From NCBI GenBank assembly GCA_030426465.1, contig JAUHYK010000016.1, positions 1-64,000 of the forward strand: a DNA stretch of 64,000 nucleotides, read 5' to 3'. The translations under genes and the position numbers were made by a program. Numbering within the stretch: position 1 is the stretch's first letter; each line of letters begins with the position of its first letter. This stretch comes from Alphaproteobacteria bacterium (GTDB lineage Bacteria; Pseudomonadota; Alphaproteobacteria; Caulobacterales; Parvularculaceae). Under the pieces are notes generated by a model. It worked only from the letters and a program-made list of their open reading frames with translations. It made no database searches and was not told the DNA's origin. This document shows positions 7,313-18,287 of this stretch, one piece after another.

Positions 7313-7950
7313 TCCCCGCTCGGCGAAAAATGCATGAAGTCTTTCTGGCGCCCCTGAAGTTCGCCGCCCCATTTCCATCCAATGCCGGTCAGTTCTTCAT
7401 AGAGCGGCGTATCGGGCGAAACGCCGCCGGGCGCGCCTGGGCGCCATTCGCCGCCACGGGTCAGGCGGCATTTGCCGGAAAACTCCGTACAGCGATCATA
7501 AAGACCGTTCTTGCCCGCGTTGATGTCGATGGCGAGGCCGAAGGAATGGTTTGAATATGCCGTGCGTTTTCCGTCGACGTCGAGCACGCCTTTCGAGCGC
7601 CCGACGCGATAGCCGGTGACGGTCTCGATCACGAACCCCCGCGCCATCGCGCGCGTCAGCGCCGCCTCCACATCTTCCGCCACCGCCTTGCAGATTTGAA
7701 AGGGTTCGACGCCGGGCAACGCAATCTCCACCTGATCCTCACGGCAAAGGGAGCAACCCGTCGCCGCATCGCGCTCATCGTCCGTCAGCGCGGCGTAAGG
7801 CTTTTCAACCTCGCGTACATCCACCGCTCGCCGCTCTGCTGAGGACCACGTCCAGTCGGCATAGCTGCAGGTTTGAGGCTGGGCGGTATGGGTGGTAGCT
7901 GATGATATTTCAGCAAGTACAAAAAGTGAGAAAAATACGATTGTACGCAT
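7309..7950 (-). CDS. M15 family metallopeptidase (D-Ala-D-Ala carboxypeptidase-like)
   Basis: This exported protein of 213 residues has a signal peptide (about residues 1-19) and a C-terminal zinc peptidase M15 domain. The metal site is visible as SNHSFGLAID (His135 and Asp142) and the final DFMHFS (His207). The family hydrolyses D-Ala-D-Ala or related peptide cross-links in peptidoglycan in the periplasm. Cysteine pairs (GCSLC, CTEFSGKC) may form disulfides. The start at 7950 is an ATG at the hydrophobic signal. The gene ends in the REP-like palindrome and is not in an operon with neighbours. An AT-richer segment begins just upstream of its start. Confidence 0.85.
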   Translation of the reverse strand: MRTIVFFSLFVLAEISSATTHTAQPQTCSYADWTWSSAERRAVDVREVEKPYAALTDDERDAATGCSLCREDQVEIALPGVEPFQICKAVAEDVEAALTRAMARGFVIETVTGYRVGRSKGVLDVDGKRTAYSNHSFGLAIDINAGKNGLYDRCTEFSGKCRLTRGGEWRPGAPGGVSPDTPLYEELTGIGWKWGGELQGRQKDFMHFSPSGD

Positions 7951-8016
7951 AAAAGTATCGTCGGTATGGTTCAGGAAAGCGTTGTGTCAAAATAATTAGA
8001 CCAAACGGATCAAACA

Positions 8017-8553
8017 ATGAATCAATGGATAATTCTACTCGGAACACTACTCGGAACAATGCTTGGCGGCACTATCTCCTATCTTACTATGAGATATCAA
8101 TCCCGAAACCAACGCCGCATAGCATCACGGAAACTTGCCGAAGACAGAGCGATTTGGGCGGCAGAACGAGAGCTGGACAGCCTGCGCCAATTTTATGCCA
8201 CTGTGGAGAGGTTAAGCGCCGCTGCGATGGAGTACAGGATCCGTAAGGCCCATGAATTATTTAACCCCGAAGACATACCGGATTGGGTGAAAGACGCAGG
8301 TGATGCTCGCGAAGGCATTGAGACCGCATTATCCGAATCGTACGATGAAGCCTACCTTCTGAGGTCTGATGTACGAGAGAAATTTGAATTGTCTATAAAG
8401 CAATGGAATGAATATTTCTTGGAGTCTGATTCTCGAAAGGCGCTAGACCACCTAATGAGGCTTCAAAGTTCACTTTTCGAATTCAAAAAATCGTTAGCGG
8501 CTGAAATCAGGACCGTATTTGACGCACGCCGGAGCGGAACAGATTTGAATTAG
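8017..8553 (+). CDS. Membrane-anchored coiled-coil protein of unknown function
   Basis: This 178-residue protein has one N-terminal membrane helix (WIILLGTLLGTMLGGTISYL, residues 4-23) followed by a charged, helical cytoplasmic domain rich in Arg, Glu and Ala (RNQRRIASRKLAEDRAIWA), which suggests a coiled coil. I do not recognise a family. Base composition is AT-richer than the flanking genes, as in the convergent gene at 8568. Together they look like a late insertion between the M15 peptidase and thiC. Similar one-helix plus coiled-coil proteins occur next to defence or toxin genes, but nothing here proves this. Confidence 0.65.
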   Translation: MNQWIILLGTLLGTMLGGTISYLTMRYQSRNQRRIASRKLAEDRAIWAAERELDSLRQFYATVERLSAAAMEYRIRKAHELFNPEDIPDWVKDAGDAREGIETALSESYDEAYLLRSDVREKFELSIKQWNEYFLESDSRKALDHLMRLQSSLFEFKKSLAAEIRTVFDARRSGTDLN

Positions 8554-8567
8554 CAAATTTATGGATT

Positions 8568-11065
<2,498 letters not shown>

Positions 11066-11114
11066 TCATATGGCGACCGGGTTTTCGGGCGTTGAAAAAG
11101 AAAGCAAAGCGATC

Positions 11115-11225
11115 CGTCCCTACGCCGGTGTTAACCGATCAGGTTCAAAGGGTGCCCGGGTGAGGTTTCTCGCGATGAGAAGGAACCCAGTCTCAGCCGG
11201 TACCGCCGGCGCCCCTCGGAAGGTG
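11115..11225 (-). promoter_or_regulatory. TPP riboswitch (THI element) of thiC
   Basis: On the minus strand the conserved core is complete: the CTGAGA bulge, then CCTTTGAACCTGATC, then GGTTAACACCGGCGTAGGGA. The optional P3a arm is present around TTCTCATCGCGAGAA. The aptamer ends about 65 bases before the thiC start. TPP binding should lower ThiC expression. Confidence 0.95.
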
Positions 11226-11320
11226 GGGCATTCCTAGCAAATGACCGCATGACCGGCAAGGCGGGGTTGTCCGGGTCTTCGCCCCCGCCTAGGCTCGCCG
11301 CCAGCACAAGGAGACATTTC

Positions 11321-12490
11321 ATGCTGCGTTTCGCCGCTGTTGTTTTGGCCTTCCTCCTCGTTTCGCCCGCCGGCGCCTACACGCTGGAGGATTTCAAAAA
11401 GGAAGCGCAGGAAGCGGTCGACAACGGCCTGTCGCCTGCCTTCGCCTTCGCCATTGTCGACGACAACGGCGTGCGCTGGACCGGCGCGTTCGGCCAGGCC
11501 GATATTGAAAGCGCAAAACGCGCCGACGCGGACACCGTCTTCACCATGGCCTCCGTCAGCAAAACCTTGATCGGAACCGCCGGCGCCATCGCGGCGCGCG
11601 AGGGCAAGCTCGACCCTGACGCCGATATCAATGACTATCTTTCCTTCTCCGTTGAACATCCCGGCGCGCCGGAAACGCCGATCACCTTTACGAATCTCGC
11701 AACGCACACCTCCGGCATTATTGATGACGAGGCGGTTTATGAAACGGCCTATGCGTTCGGCGAGACGGTTTATCCCGAAGCCTTGCGCAACTGGCTGATC
11801 TCCTATCTGTCGCCGGGCGGTGAGCGCTATGACGCGGCGAAAAATTTCCACGAAAGCGCACCGGGCGCCCAATATGAATATTCAAACATCGCCGCCGCTC
11901 TCGCCGCTCAGGTTATTGAGGACGCCGTGGGCGAACCCTTCGCCGCCTATACGCGCAAGAAAATCCTCAAGCCTCTGGGCATGGACGACACAAGCTGGTT
12001 CCTCTCGGAACTCAACACCGACAACATCGCAACCCCTTACAAGCGCAATGAAGACGGATCCTTCGCGCCTTATGAGATGTATGCGCTCGCCACCTGGCCG
12101 GATGGCGGCCTGCGCGCCAGCGTAAGTGATCTCGCGACTTATCTCGCGGCGATTGTCGGCAAAGGCGAGGCCGGAAAGAAGAAACTCTTCGACCGCACGA
12201 CATTCGAAATTCTGTTGTCGCCCGTGGACCTGCACGACGTTGAGGACCTGCCGAACAGCTTTCTCATGAAAGGGTTGTTCTGGTCGGGCCGCACCGCACC
12301 CAGCATCGTGCCGCCGCGCATGGCGATCGGCCATAATGGCTCCGACCCTGGGATGACGACGCTGATGTATTTCGATCCGCTGATGGATCGCGGCGCCATC
12401 GCGCTTTCCAACGCCGATTTTGACACCCGTGAAGAGCTGATCGAATATTACCGGCTCTATTACAAGCTTTTCGAAGTCGAGCTGGATTAA
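11321..12490 (+). CDS. Serine hydrolase of the beta-lactamase/class C family
   Basis: This exported 389-residue protein has a signal peptide (about residues 1-19, ending AGA) and the penicillin-binding/beta-lactamase fold (PF00144). The catalytic motifs are SVSK (Ser78, Lys81), YSN (Tyr187) and a C-terminal HNG in place of KTG. Members include esterases, D-aminopeptidases and peptidoglycan-related hydrolases; genuine beta-lactamase activity is not implied. The ATG at 11321 has AAGGAG at correct spacing, while the longer frame from 11249 lacks one. It is divergent from thiC and its riboswitch and convergent with the hotdog-like gene after it. Confidence 0.87.
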   Translation: MLRFAAVVLAFLLVSPAGAYTLEDFKKEAQEAVDNGLSPAFAFAIVDDNGVRWTGAFGQADIESAKRADADTVFTMASVSKTLIGTAGAIAAREGKLDPDADINDYLSFSVEHPGAPETPITFTNLATHTSGIIDDEAVYETAYAFGETVYPEALRNWLISYLSPGGERYDAAKNFHESAPGAQYEYSNIAAALAAQVIEDAVGEPFAAYTRKKILKPLGMDDTSWFLSELNTDNIATPYKRNEDGSFAPYEMYALATWPDGGLRASVSDLATYLAAIVGKGEAGKKKLFDRTTFEILLSPVDLHDVEDLPNSFLMKGLFWSGRTAPSIVPPRMAIGHNGSDPGMTTLMYFDPLMDRGAIALSNADFDTREELIEYYRLYYKLFEVELD

Positions 12491-12492
12491 AC

Positions 12493-13242
12493 CTACACAT
12501 TTTCCTGTTTAATCCGCGCGATCAGCGCCGGGTCGTTAAGCTCTATCCAGAGCGCGTTGGACGCGGCGATGATCTGGCGATTTTCATCGAGCAGCACCGA
12601 ATCCGAAAAATGCTTGCGGCCTTCCTCGCCCGTCCGCCAGGCGGCGGCGATCAGGCGCTCGCGCGGTTTCGGACGCCGGAAGATCTCAACGGCGAGACGG
12701 CCAAGCAAGGTCATGCGGCCGCCGACGCGCAGGGCGTATGCCGTCGGGCAATCGAGCGCGGCCCATAAAAACTCCGGGCGCACCAGCCCGTCATCGCCGG
12801 CAAGATCGCCCGCCGGCGTCCAGAAATCCGCATTCACGGGACTGTCCGGCGCCGCGCCTGAAAAAATCCTGAGACCGTCGCCGACGCCACGCTTCGTTCC
12901 GCATACGAAGCAATAGGGAATAATATGCGCGTCACCGACAGTTTTCAAAAAGTCGTCATGCGCCGCCGCGACATCAGCGTCGCTCGGCATTGGCGGCGGG
13001 TCAACGCGCACGCTCGCCGGTTCGATTGAGGCGATGACACTTTTCCCGGCGACAGCTTCAAAGCCGGTTTCCGACTTGCGCAATTGTATCGGCGTATCGA
13101 ATGGCGGCGGCTTCATCAGCTTTACGGCGGCGGGTCCATCGATCGCGCGCGCAAACAACCCGGCGGAATATCCGCCATTGCCGGAGCTTTTCGGCCCGCA
13201 ATACCGTTTATCGATGGTGACGGTTGTGAGTGAACCCGCCAT
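12493..13242 (-). CDS. Hotdog-fold thioesterase-like protein
   Basis: This cytoplasmic protein of about 249 residues seems to contain two hotdog halves. The first has KSSGNGGYSAGLFARAI and the second GLVRPEFLWAALDCPTAYAL followed by LLGRLAVEIFRRPKPRERL, which fits acyl-CoA thioesterase or hydratase-like folds of the PaaI/FcoT type. A central CFVCG motif is shared with a group of uncharacterised relatives. I chose the ATG at 13242 because GGAG lies six bases before it; 13254 is an alternative. It starts after the stop of the unknown regulator gene upstream, with slight overlap if the longer form is used. Substrate unknown. Confidence 0.6.
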   Translation of the reverse strand: MAGSLTTVTIDKRYCGPKSSGNGGYSAGLFARAIDGPAAVKLMKPPPFDTPIQLRKSETGFEAVAGKSVIASIEPASVRVDPPPMPSDADVAAAHDDFLKTVGDAHIIPYCFVCGTKRGVGDGLRIFSGAAPDSPVNADFWTPAGDLAGDDGLVRPEFLWAALDCPTAYALRVGGRMTLLGRLAVEIFRRPKPRERLIAAAWRTGEEGRKHFSDSVLLDENRQIIAASNALWIELNDPALIARIKQENV

Positions 13243-13270
13243 GCGCGTCTCCATGCCCTGTGAAGTCAGC

Positions 13271-14422
13271 TTAAGACGATCGGGCGCTTTCTTCGGTAGA
13301 GCCGCCGCCCACCGCACCTGTCAGGGCCCGGGTTAAGCCAAAAATATTGTGCGAACGCTTTTCGATATAATCAAAGTCAGAAAACTCCGGCTGAGGAGCC
13401 ATCAAAGCCTCACGCGTCATGGCCAATTCCGGCAGCCCGGCCAATTCTTTTGCGCTGATTTCTTTTGAAAGAAACATCAATCCCGCCGCGACATGATCTT
13501 CTTCCAAATTGTCATTTACGTAGCCAGCCAGATCGGAGTCGTCGCTTTTCATGATGATGACCCTGTAAGCGGCGATATTGAAAACATTGCCGTCAACGAT
13601 ACGTGTCCGGAATCCATGCAGCATGTCTGAGCCGTTTCGATAAACCAGCGACATTGCATTGATTTGTGTTCCAATGATATCTCCTGTTCTTTTCAGGAGA
13701 ACAGATATCGTATTCTGTCCCAGCACAACATCTCCCCGCCATGGCGGCTCACTGGAGCCGACAAGCAAGGCGCGCAGACCGTCCCGGGATTCGTTTTCAA
13801 AAATCACCAGCATGTCCTGCTGCAATCCGCCGTCTTCGTCGGCATGCAAACGGTAGACATAGTAGACGCCCAGAAATCCGCGCGCCGTAGACGACAGGCT
13901 GGACATTACCGATGGCCCGCTCGCCTCCATCCACCAATCATCAAATTTGTCGATTGGAAATCCCATCGCCTCCGCGACTTGATGCCCAGGCATTTGTGTC
14001 GAATCTATATTTTCAACATGGAACTTAAACTTAGGTTTGATAAGACTTTCGTCTTGTGTGCGCTTGGATTTCAGAAACGCTGCGTCACTACGCGCATCGG
14101 ACAGTATCTTGTTCAACGCAGCGACGATACCTGGCAATTGTTTTCGGGACGGTTTGCTCTGACCGCGAAGCCAGCGCGTGATCGTTGTATCTGTTGGCGC
14201 GGCTCTGGCGATGTCGTCGCTGCTCGACCATCCGCCAGGCGTTTCATAGTCATCCCAATATTTATGAATATACGACCTGAACAGGTCAGCGAAATGTCCC
14301 TGGGACAAATCTATGTCCGCGCGCCTGGCCGCTGTTTTAAAATATTTGTGATCTCGAAACCCGAACGCAAACCGGAACAGATTGAGCCTCCTTGAGAAGG
14401 AGTTTTTTTTCGTTGTCGTCAT
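13271..14422 (-). CDS. Unknown protein with a probable helix-turn-helix region
   Basis: This 383-residue protein is not one I can assign. Residues about 60-110 contain WSSSDDIARAAPTDTTITRW followed by LRGQSKPSRKQLPGIVAALN, which looks like a helix-turn-helix with the recognition helix at TTITRWLRG. The later part (GFLGVYYVYRLHADEDGGLQ, ISVLLKRTGDIIGTQINAMS) has alternating strands and could be a sensor domain. I prefer the ATG at 14422 over 14494, because the longer form would cover the palindromes upstream. Two perfect inverted repeats just ahead of it fit autoregulation. It shares its strand with the hotdog-like gene downstream and is divergent from the secreted protein at 14758. Confidence 0.6.
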   Translation of the reverse strand: MTTTKKNSFSRRLNLFRFAFGFRDHKYFKTAARRADIDLSQGHFADLFRSYIHKYWDDYETPGGWSSSDDIARAAPTDTTITRWLRGQSKPSRKQLPGIVAALNKILSDARSDAAFLKSKRTQDESLIKPKFKFHVENIDSTQMPGHQVAEAMGFPIDKFDDWWMEASGPSVMSSLSSTARGFLGVYYVYRLHADEDGGLQQDMLVIFENESRDGLRALLVGSSEPPWRGDVVLGQNTISVLLKRTGDIIGTQINAMSLVYRNGSDMLHGFRTRIVDGNVFNIAAYRVIIMKSDDSDLAGYVNDNLEEDHVAAGLMFLSKEISAKELAGLPELAMTREALMAPQPEFSDFDYIEKRSHNIFGLTRALTGAVGGGSTEESARSS

Positions 14423-14473
14423 CCAGGCGCCCCACCCATGATTTTTACAGGTTTGTGACGCCAACAATACATG

Positions 14474-14511
14474 ATCGAGCCTCGATAAAAACATGTAGAT
14501 GACATGTTTTT
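14474..14511. promoter_or_regulatory. Twin palindromes in the divergent promoter region
   Basis: ATCGAG-C-CTCGAT (14474-14486) abuts AAAAACATGT-AGATG-ACATGTTTTT (14487-14511). Both are perfect. They lie 52-89 bases upstream of the unknown regulator start, within the 335-base gap shared with the divergent gene at 14758. No other feature is supported in that gap. Low GC in the second favours an operator over a terminator. Confidence 0.55.
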
Positions 14512-14757
14512 TCTATTTACAGGCAATTGAGGCGCGCCAAGCGCTGTATTTGCGTGATTTTTTCTGTGCAAAACACGACTCTGACTTGGCCGCGCCGTAA
14601 TTCTTTCATGCGCGGAACCGTGATCTCACGCAAAAAGAAATGTTCGATTCTTGGCCGCCGCGCGCAATGGCCACGTCACAACTTCTTCGAGTCGCGCCGC
14701 CCATTGCTTTCCCCCATGGCTAACATCGCTCCATCGCCAAAAACCATGGAGTATTGA

Positions 14758-15237
14758 ATGATCAAATATACCTGTAAAATCCTGTTGCTTGCGGCGGCGG
14801 CTGTCGGCGTTGCAACAGCCCTTTCCGCTCCTGAAGATCCACCAAGAAAGGCGCTTGACAAATTCCGCCGTCAGCTAGACAGCGCTGGACAGTCAGGTGC
14901 AAAAATCGCCGCCGAGAATCTGGAGCGGCTTGTACCGGTGTCCGCTTCCAGCGATCCAGTCATACCGGAGAATGTAGACACGCAAGCGCCGATGGGCTCC
15001 GTTATTATCATTGAACAACGCACAGAGATTGTGATCGTTCCGTGCGATCCTTTACAAAAAAACTGCAGGACAATGGCTGAGGAAATACAGGCGGCAGGCG
15101 ACAGCTTCAGTGACAGAGATAAAGTCAAACAGACAATTGACGAAGCTGTTCAAAGTGAGGTGCTGGATGTGGTCTATGATGAGGACCCAGAAAATATCCA
15201 GACCATTGATTGGCAAGCGGAGCAACACACACAATAA
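14758..15237 (+). CDS. Small exported protein of unknown function
   Basis: This 159-residue protein has a classical signal peptide (KYTCKILLLAAAAVGVATAL, cleavage near residue 22) and a hydrophilic mature part with no recognised family. The middle holds a short beta segment MGSVIIIEQRTEIVIVPCDP and a cysteine pair (CDPLQKNC) that could be disulfide-bonded. The C-terminus is acidic. The start is an ATG preceding the signal; the ribosome site is weak. A strong terminator follows, so it is a single-gene unit. It is divergent from the unknown regulator at 13271, which might control it. Confidence 0.65.
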   Translation: MIKYTCKILLLAAAAVGVATALSAPEDPPRKALDKFRRQLDSAGQSGAKIAAENLERLVPVSASSDPVIPENVDTQAPMGSVIIIEQRTEIVIVPCDPLQKNCRTMAEEIQAAGDSFSDRDKVKQTIDEAVQSEVLDVVYDEDPENIQTIDWQAEQHTQ

Positions 15238-15268
15238 GGACCGCTCGTCATGATAGAGCAATTTTAGA

Positions 15269-15303
15269 GCCCCGCGGAGACTTCACGCGGGGCCTTTTCT
15301 TTT
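15269..15303 (+). terminator. Rho-independent terminator
   Basis: GCCCCGCG / CGCGGGGC (15269-15276 and 15286-15293) forms an eight-base stem followed by a T-rich run, 31 bases after the exported-protein stop. Confidence 0.85.
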
Positions 15304-15330
15304 TCAGGGCTGCAACCACCACTAAAGACG

Positions 15331-16650
15331 CTATTCAAACTCCGGCGCATCTTCGCGCGTCAGGCGATAGATCAGCACCGCCGCGCGCGCCGTAGCGTCA
15401 CGAACCGACGGAACATCGAGCCATTCTTCCGGCGTGTGGCCGCGCCCGCCCTTGGGCCCGAGGCCATCCATCGAGGCGCTCACATGGGGCGCGGCGAAGG
15501 AAATATCCGCGGCGCCGCGCTTTGACGGATCATTGCCCACAAGCGCGCCCTGTCCCAACGCTTCGCTGACCGACGACGCGACGGCCAACAGCGCCTCATT
15601 GCCATCACTCGGGCTCATCGCGGGATAGCTGTCTTCGAAGCTGATCACCGCGCCGGTTTGCGGCCGGTGCGCCTCGACGATCTCCCGCATTTTTTCGCGC
15701 GCCGCCTCTTTTTGTTCTTCGGAAATGAAGCGCAAGCCGCCATCGACAACCGCTTTCTGCGCCACAACATTGGTCTTGCCAAAAGCTGAGCCGCGGGTTG
15801 CGTCCATATCATACTGAACATCGGTGCCGCCAACGATAACGCCGGGGTTAAAGGTGAGATATTCTTCGGCGGCGAGCGCCTCATAAATTTCATCGAGAAT
15901 GCGCGCCATCTCGAAAATCGCGCCTGCGCCAACATCTTCGGAAAAGACGCCGCTTGAATGGGCGCGCACGCCGGTAGTCGTGACCGTCCAGCCGGAGGAG
16001 CCGCGCCGCGACGTCACCACTTCGCCATCGCCGCCGCCTTCAAAATTCAAGGCCAGATCGACGCGCTTCGCCGTCTTGATGAGATCCTTGCGGGAGACAG
16101 CGATGGGCTTGCCCGTCATCTCCTCGTCGCCGGTCATGATGACGGTGATCGCCGCATCGTCCAGGAGGTCAAGGTCGTCAAGCGCCTTCAGCGCGTAGAG
16201 CAGCACGATATTTCCGCCCTTCATGTCGACCACGCCGGGGCCTGTCGCCACATCGCCATCGCGGCGCCATTCAAGGAAGTCACCGTCTTTGGCGAACACC
16301 GTGTCGAGATGGCCGATCAGCAACAGACGCGCGCCCGCATCGCCTTTCTTCACCGCCTGAAAATGACCGGCGCGATTGACGTCATCCTGATCAATCCAGT
16401 CGACATCAAAGCCCAGCGCTTCGAAGGGCTCAGCAAAAGCATGTCCGACCTCGCGCACGCCCTCATGGTTCATCGTGCCGGAATTGATGTTCACAATCTC
16501 TTCCAGCATCGCGAGCGAGGCGTCGAAATTCTCTTCCACGCGGGCGACGATCGCCGCTTCGGGCTCACTCAATGTGGCCGACGGCTGTTGCGCAACGACA
16601 ACGAGCGGAAACAGGGCGAGACAAAAAACAGCAGCAGTGATTATTTTCAC
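15331..16650 (-). CDS. Exported M20 family metallopeptidase
   Basis: This zinc peptidase of the M20 (glutamate carboxypeptidase/ArgE/DapE) family has about 439 residues and a signal peptide (residues 1-20), so it acts in the periplasm. Metal ligands and catalytic residues are seen in GHLDTV (His114, Asp116), VDMKGG (Asp142), GDEEMTG (Glu176/177), the FEGGGDGE segment and a C-terminal GRGHTPEEW. The dimerisation domain starts at VRAHSSGVF. The GTG at 16650 is the probable start: GAGGAG lies 12 bases upstream and the longer frame would run into the GFA gene. It is the last member of a same-strand run with the GFA and glycosidase genes. Confidence 0.85.
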   Translation of the reverse strand: MKIITAAVFCLALFPLVVVAQQPSATLSEPEAAIVARVEENFDASLAMLEEIVNINSGTMNHEGVREVGHAFAEPFEALGFDVDWIDQDDVNRAGHFQAVKKGDAGARLLLIGHLDTVFAKDGDFLEWRRDGDVATGPGVVDMKGGNIVLLYALKALDDLDLLDDAAITVIMTGDEEMTGKPIAVSRKDLIKTAKRVDLALNFEGGGDGEVVTSRRGSSGWTVTTTGVRAHSSGVFSEDVGAGAIFEMARILDEIYEALAAEEYLTFNPGVIVGGTDVQYDMDATRGSAFGKTNVVAQKAVVDGGLRFISEEQKEAAREKMREIVEAHRPQTGAVISFEDSYPAMSPSDGNEALLAVASSVSEALGQGALVGNDPSKRGAADISFAAPHVSASMDGLGPKGGRGHTPEEWLDVPSVRDATARAAVLIYRLTREDAPEFE

Positions 16651-16723
16651 GGGGACGATGAACTCCTCAGAACTCCGGCGCGTGCAGCATGCCGGTTTCG
16701 ATGCAGAATGCAAAGCCGGGAAT

Positions 16724-17215
16724 TTAATCGACCCAGAGGCCGCGCAATTTATGCCAGTCTTCGATGCTTTCATCCGGATATTGATCGAAAGTCTGGTCAT
16801 CGGGCCCGATCGCAGGCGTCACCCAAGACGCCTTGTCTTTCAAAAGGCAATGAACGAGCGAGGGCGGCTTGGGTAACTCGGTGTCTATGGCCGAGGCGTG
16901 CGGGTGCACAAGCTCCGGCCAGTTCGGATCATAGAGCCACAGAGCCGTTCCACATTTTTTGCAGAAATTGCGCTCACCCGAGCTTGTTTCAGGAGAGCCG
17001 CCGCGATTGATGACAGCCTGATAGACGCCGATATGGGTTTTGCCTTTAATCTTCAGCGTGTCGTTCAGCGCGCCAAGATTAATGGCGTAGCCACCGCCAC
17101 CCGCAGTTTTGCGGCAGATGCTGCAATAGCAGCGCTGATAGGGAACGGGCGTATGCGTGTCGACGGTGAAACTGACGGCGCCGCAGCGGCAACCGCCTTT
17201 AAGGGTCAGCGGCAT
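16724..17215 (-). CDS. GFA/CENP-V domain zinc protein
   Basis: This 163-residue protein has the cysteine pattern of the GFA (glutathione-dependent formaldehyde-activating-like) family: GGCRCGAVSF at residues 8-17, CYCSICRK at about 29-36, and FCKKCGTALW near residue 86. Zinc binding is expected. True formaldehyde activation has been doubted for many members, so its reaction is unknown. It lies 22 bases downstream of the phosphodiester glycosidase gene and upstream of the M20 peptidase on the same strand, so these are probably co-transcribed. The ATG at 17215 directly precedes the conserved first strand. Confidence 0.87.
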   Translation of the reverse strand: MPLTLKGGCRCGAVSFTVDTHTPVPYQRCYCSICRKTAGGGGYAINLGALNDTLKIKGKTHIGVYQAVINRGGSPETSSGERNFCKKCGTALWLYDPNWPELVHPHASAIDTELPKPPSLVHCLLKDKASWVTPAIGPDDQTFDQYPDESIEDWHKLRGLWVD

Positions 17216-17237
17216 ATATAAGGCCTCCCTCGCTTTA

Positions 17238-18041
17238 TCAGTCCGGCGATGCTTCGTTTTGCCCAGTCACAACGCCGACAATCGGCCCCATCGCGGCGCC
17301 GGGATCGTTGCGTTCCAGCGACGGCGCATAAAGCCGCGAAATACTTCCGTCGAGATAGAGCGCATTGGGGGTCTTCAACACATCGCGAAAGAAAGATGCG
17401 AAGTCGTAAAATCTGACGGGACTGTCGGCCAGCACAAAGATGACGTCGCCTTCTTCGCTCACCCCGACGCCGTTGCGGCGTTTCAGAGAATCCGAATCCG
17501 GCAGGAAACGCGGATGGATGGCGCCATTAATGACCAGCATTGGCCCCGATTGCGTGGCGTAGTGAATGGCGTCGGGCGCATTGTAGCTGGAGCCGTCAAC
17601 TGCGGAAACGCCCGCTGCTTTCATGTTGTGCTCAAAGTAAATCCAGAACACTCCGTTCGGTTTTAAGTGGAAATTTCCCGGGCCGTCATTGTCATTGAGT
17701 GGCGCTGTTTCCTCACCTTCCTCAACATAAAGGCCCACCGGCTTGCGGTCTTCGTGATACATCCCGGCGTTCATGGCGAAAAGGAGTGTTTCGTTGCGTT
17801 CCGCCAGCGCTTCCTTCACCCAGTTGAAATGACGGTAGGGTTCGCCGTCCTCATCGTTGAGGAACAGGCGAATATCGTGAATCGCCGGATCAAAGCGGCA
17901 AACAACAAAATCGGCGTCTTTGTATTTTGTCGCTTCGCAGCCATCGCCAGCGGCGCCAACTGGCGCCATGGCGCCGGTTGCAATCAGCGCGGCAAGATAA
18001 AAGGAAAGCGCAAAAACGCGTTTACTGTGCGGCATCAGCAT
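17238..18041 (-). CDS. Exported phosphodiester glycosidase (NAGPA domain) family protein
   Basis: This 267-residue protein has a signal peptide (about residues 1-30) and a NAGPA-type domain as in the enzyme that uncovers mannose-6-phosphate in animals and its bacterial relatives. Characteristic segments are FAMNAGMYHEDRKPVGLYVE, KPNGVFWI, QSGPMLVINGAIHPRF, RRNGVGVSEEGDVIFVL and NALYLDGSISRLY. Bacterial members probably cleave phosphodiester-linked sugars in the envelope. The ATG follows the stop of a small upstream frame without a gap. A TPP riboswitch lies about 250 bases upstream on the same strand, an odd partner for such an enzyme. Confidence 0.82.
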   Translation of the reverse strand: MLMPHSKRVFALSFYLAALIATGAMAPVGAAGDGCEATKYKDADFVVCRFDPAIHDIRLFLNDEDGEPYRHFNWVKEALAERNETLLFAMNAGMYHEDRKPVGLYVEEGEETAPLNDNDGPGNFHLKPNGVFWIYFEHNMKAAGVSAVDGSSYNAPDAIHYATQSGPMLVINGAIHPRFLPDSDSLKRRNGVGVSEEGDVIFVLADSPVRFYDFASFFRDVLKTPNALYLDGSISRLYAPSLERNDPGAAMGPIVGVVTGQNEASPD

Positions 18042-18185
18042 TTAACGCAGCGCCGCCGTCAATCGACGCAGCCGCGCCCTCAGCGCAACCGCGCTTGCTA
18101 AAAAGCAAATGGCGAAGAAAGCCTGCGCCGCAATAGCAACGCTGCAAAGTAACGTTTTGCGAAACTCAAACCGAGAAACAGTCAC
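18042..18185 (-). CDS. Possible 47-residue membrane peptide downstream of a TPP riboswitch
   Basis: A GTG-started frame (a GAGGAG site 12 bases upstream) encodes one hydrophobic helix, LLCSVAIAAQAFFAICFLA, flanked by Arg-rich ends (RARLRRLTAALR). Its TAA stop touches the ATG of the glycosidase gene, which suggests coupling. The frame remains open further upstream, but that part is the riboswitch itself. It could be a genuine small membrane protein or a remnant of a lost riboswitch-controlled gene. Coding status is uncertain. Confidence 0.35.
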   Translation of the reverse strand: MTVSRFEFRKTLLCSVAIAAQAFFAICFLASAVALRARLRRLTAALR

Positions 18186-18287
18186 CTTAATGCCGGTCTC
18201 CTCATCGCCGCATATGCTTCCAAGATCTGGCGACGAGGAAATCGACGTCGGACCTCCCCCCTGCTCTGAGGCGCAAGGTCCAATGCG

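Noticed and set aside
14527-14757. Plus-strand frame of 76 residues before the exported protein
   Set aside because: It has no ribosome site, begins beside the operator palindromes and shows random composition.
15958-17010. Plus-strand frame of 350 residues
   Set aside because: It is antisense to the M20 peptidase and GFA genes, both with complete active-site motifs.
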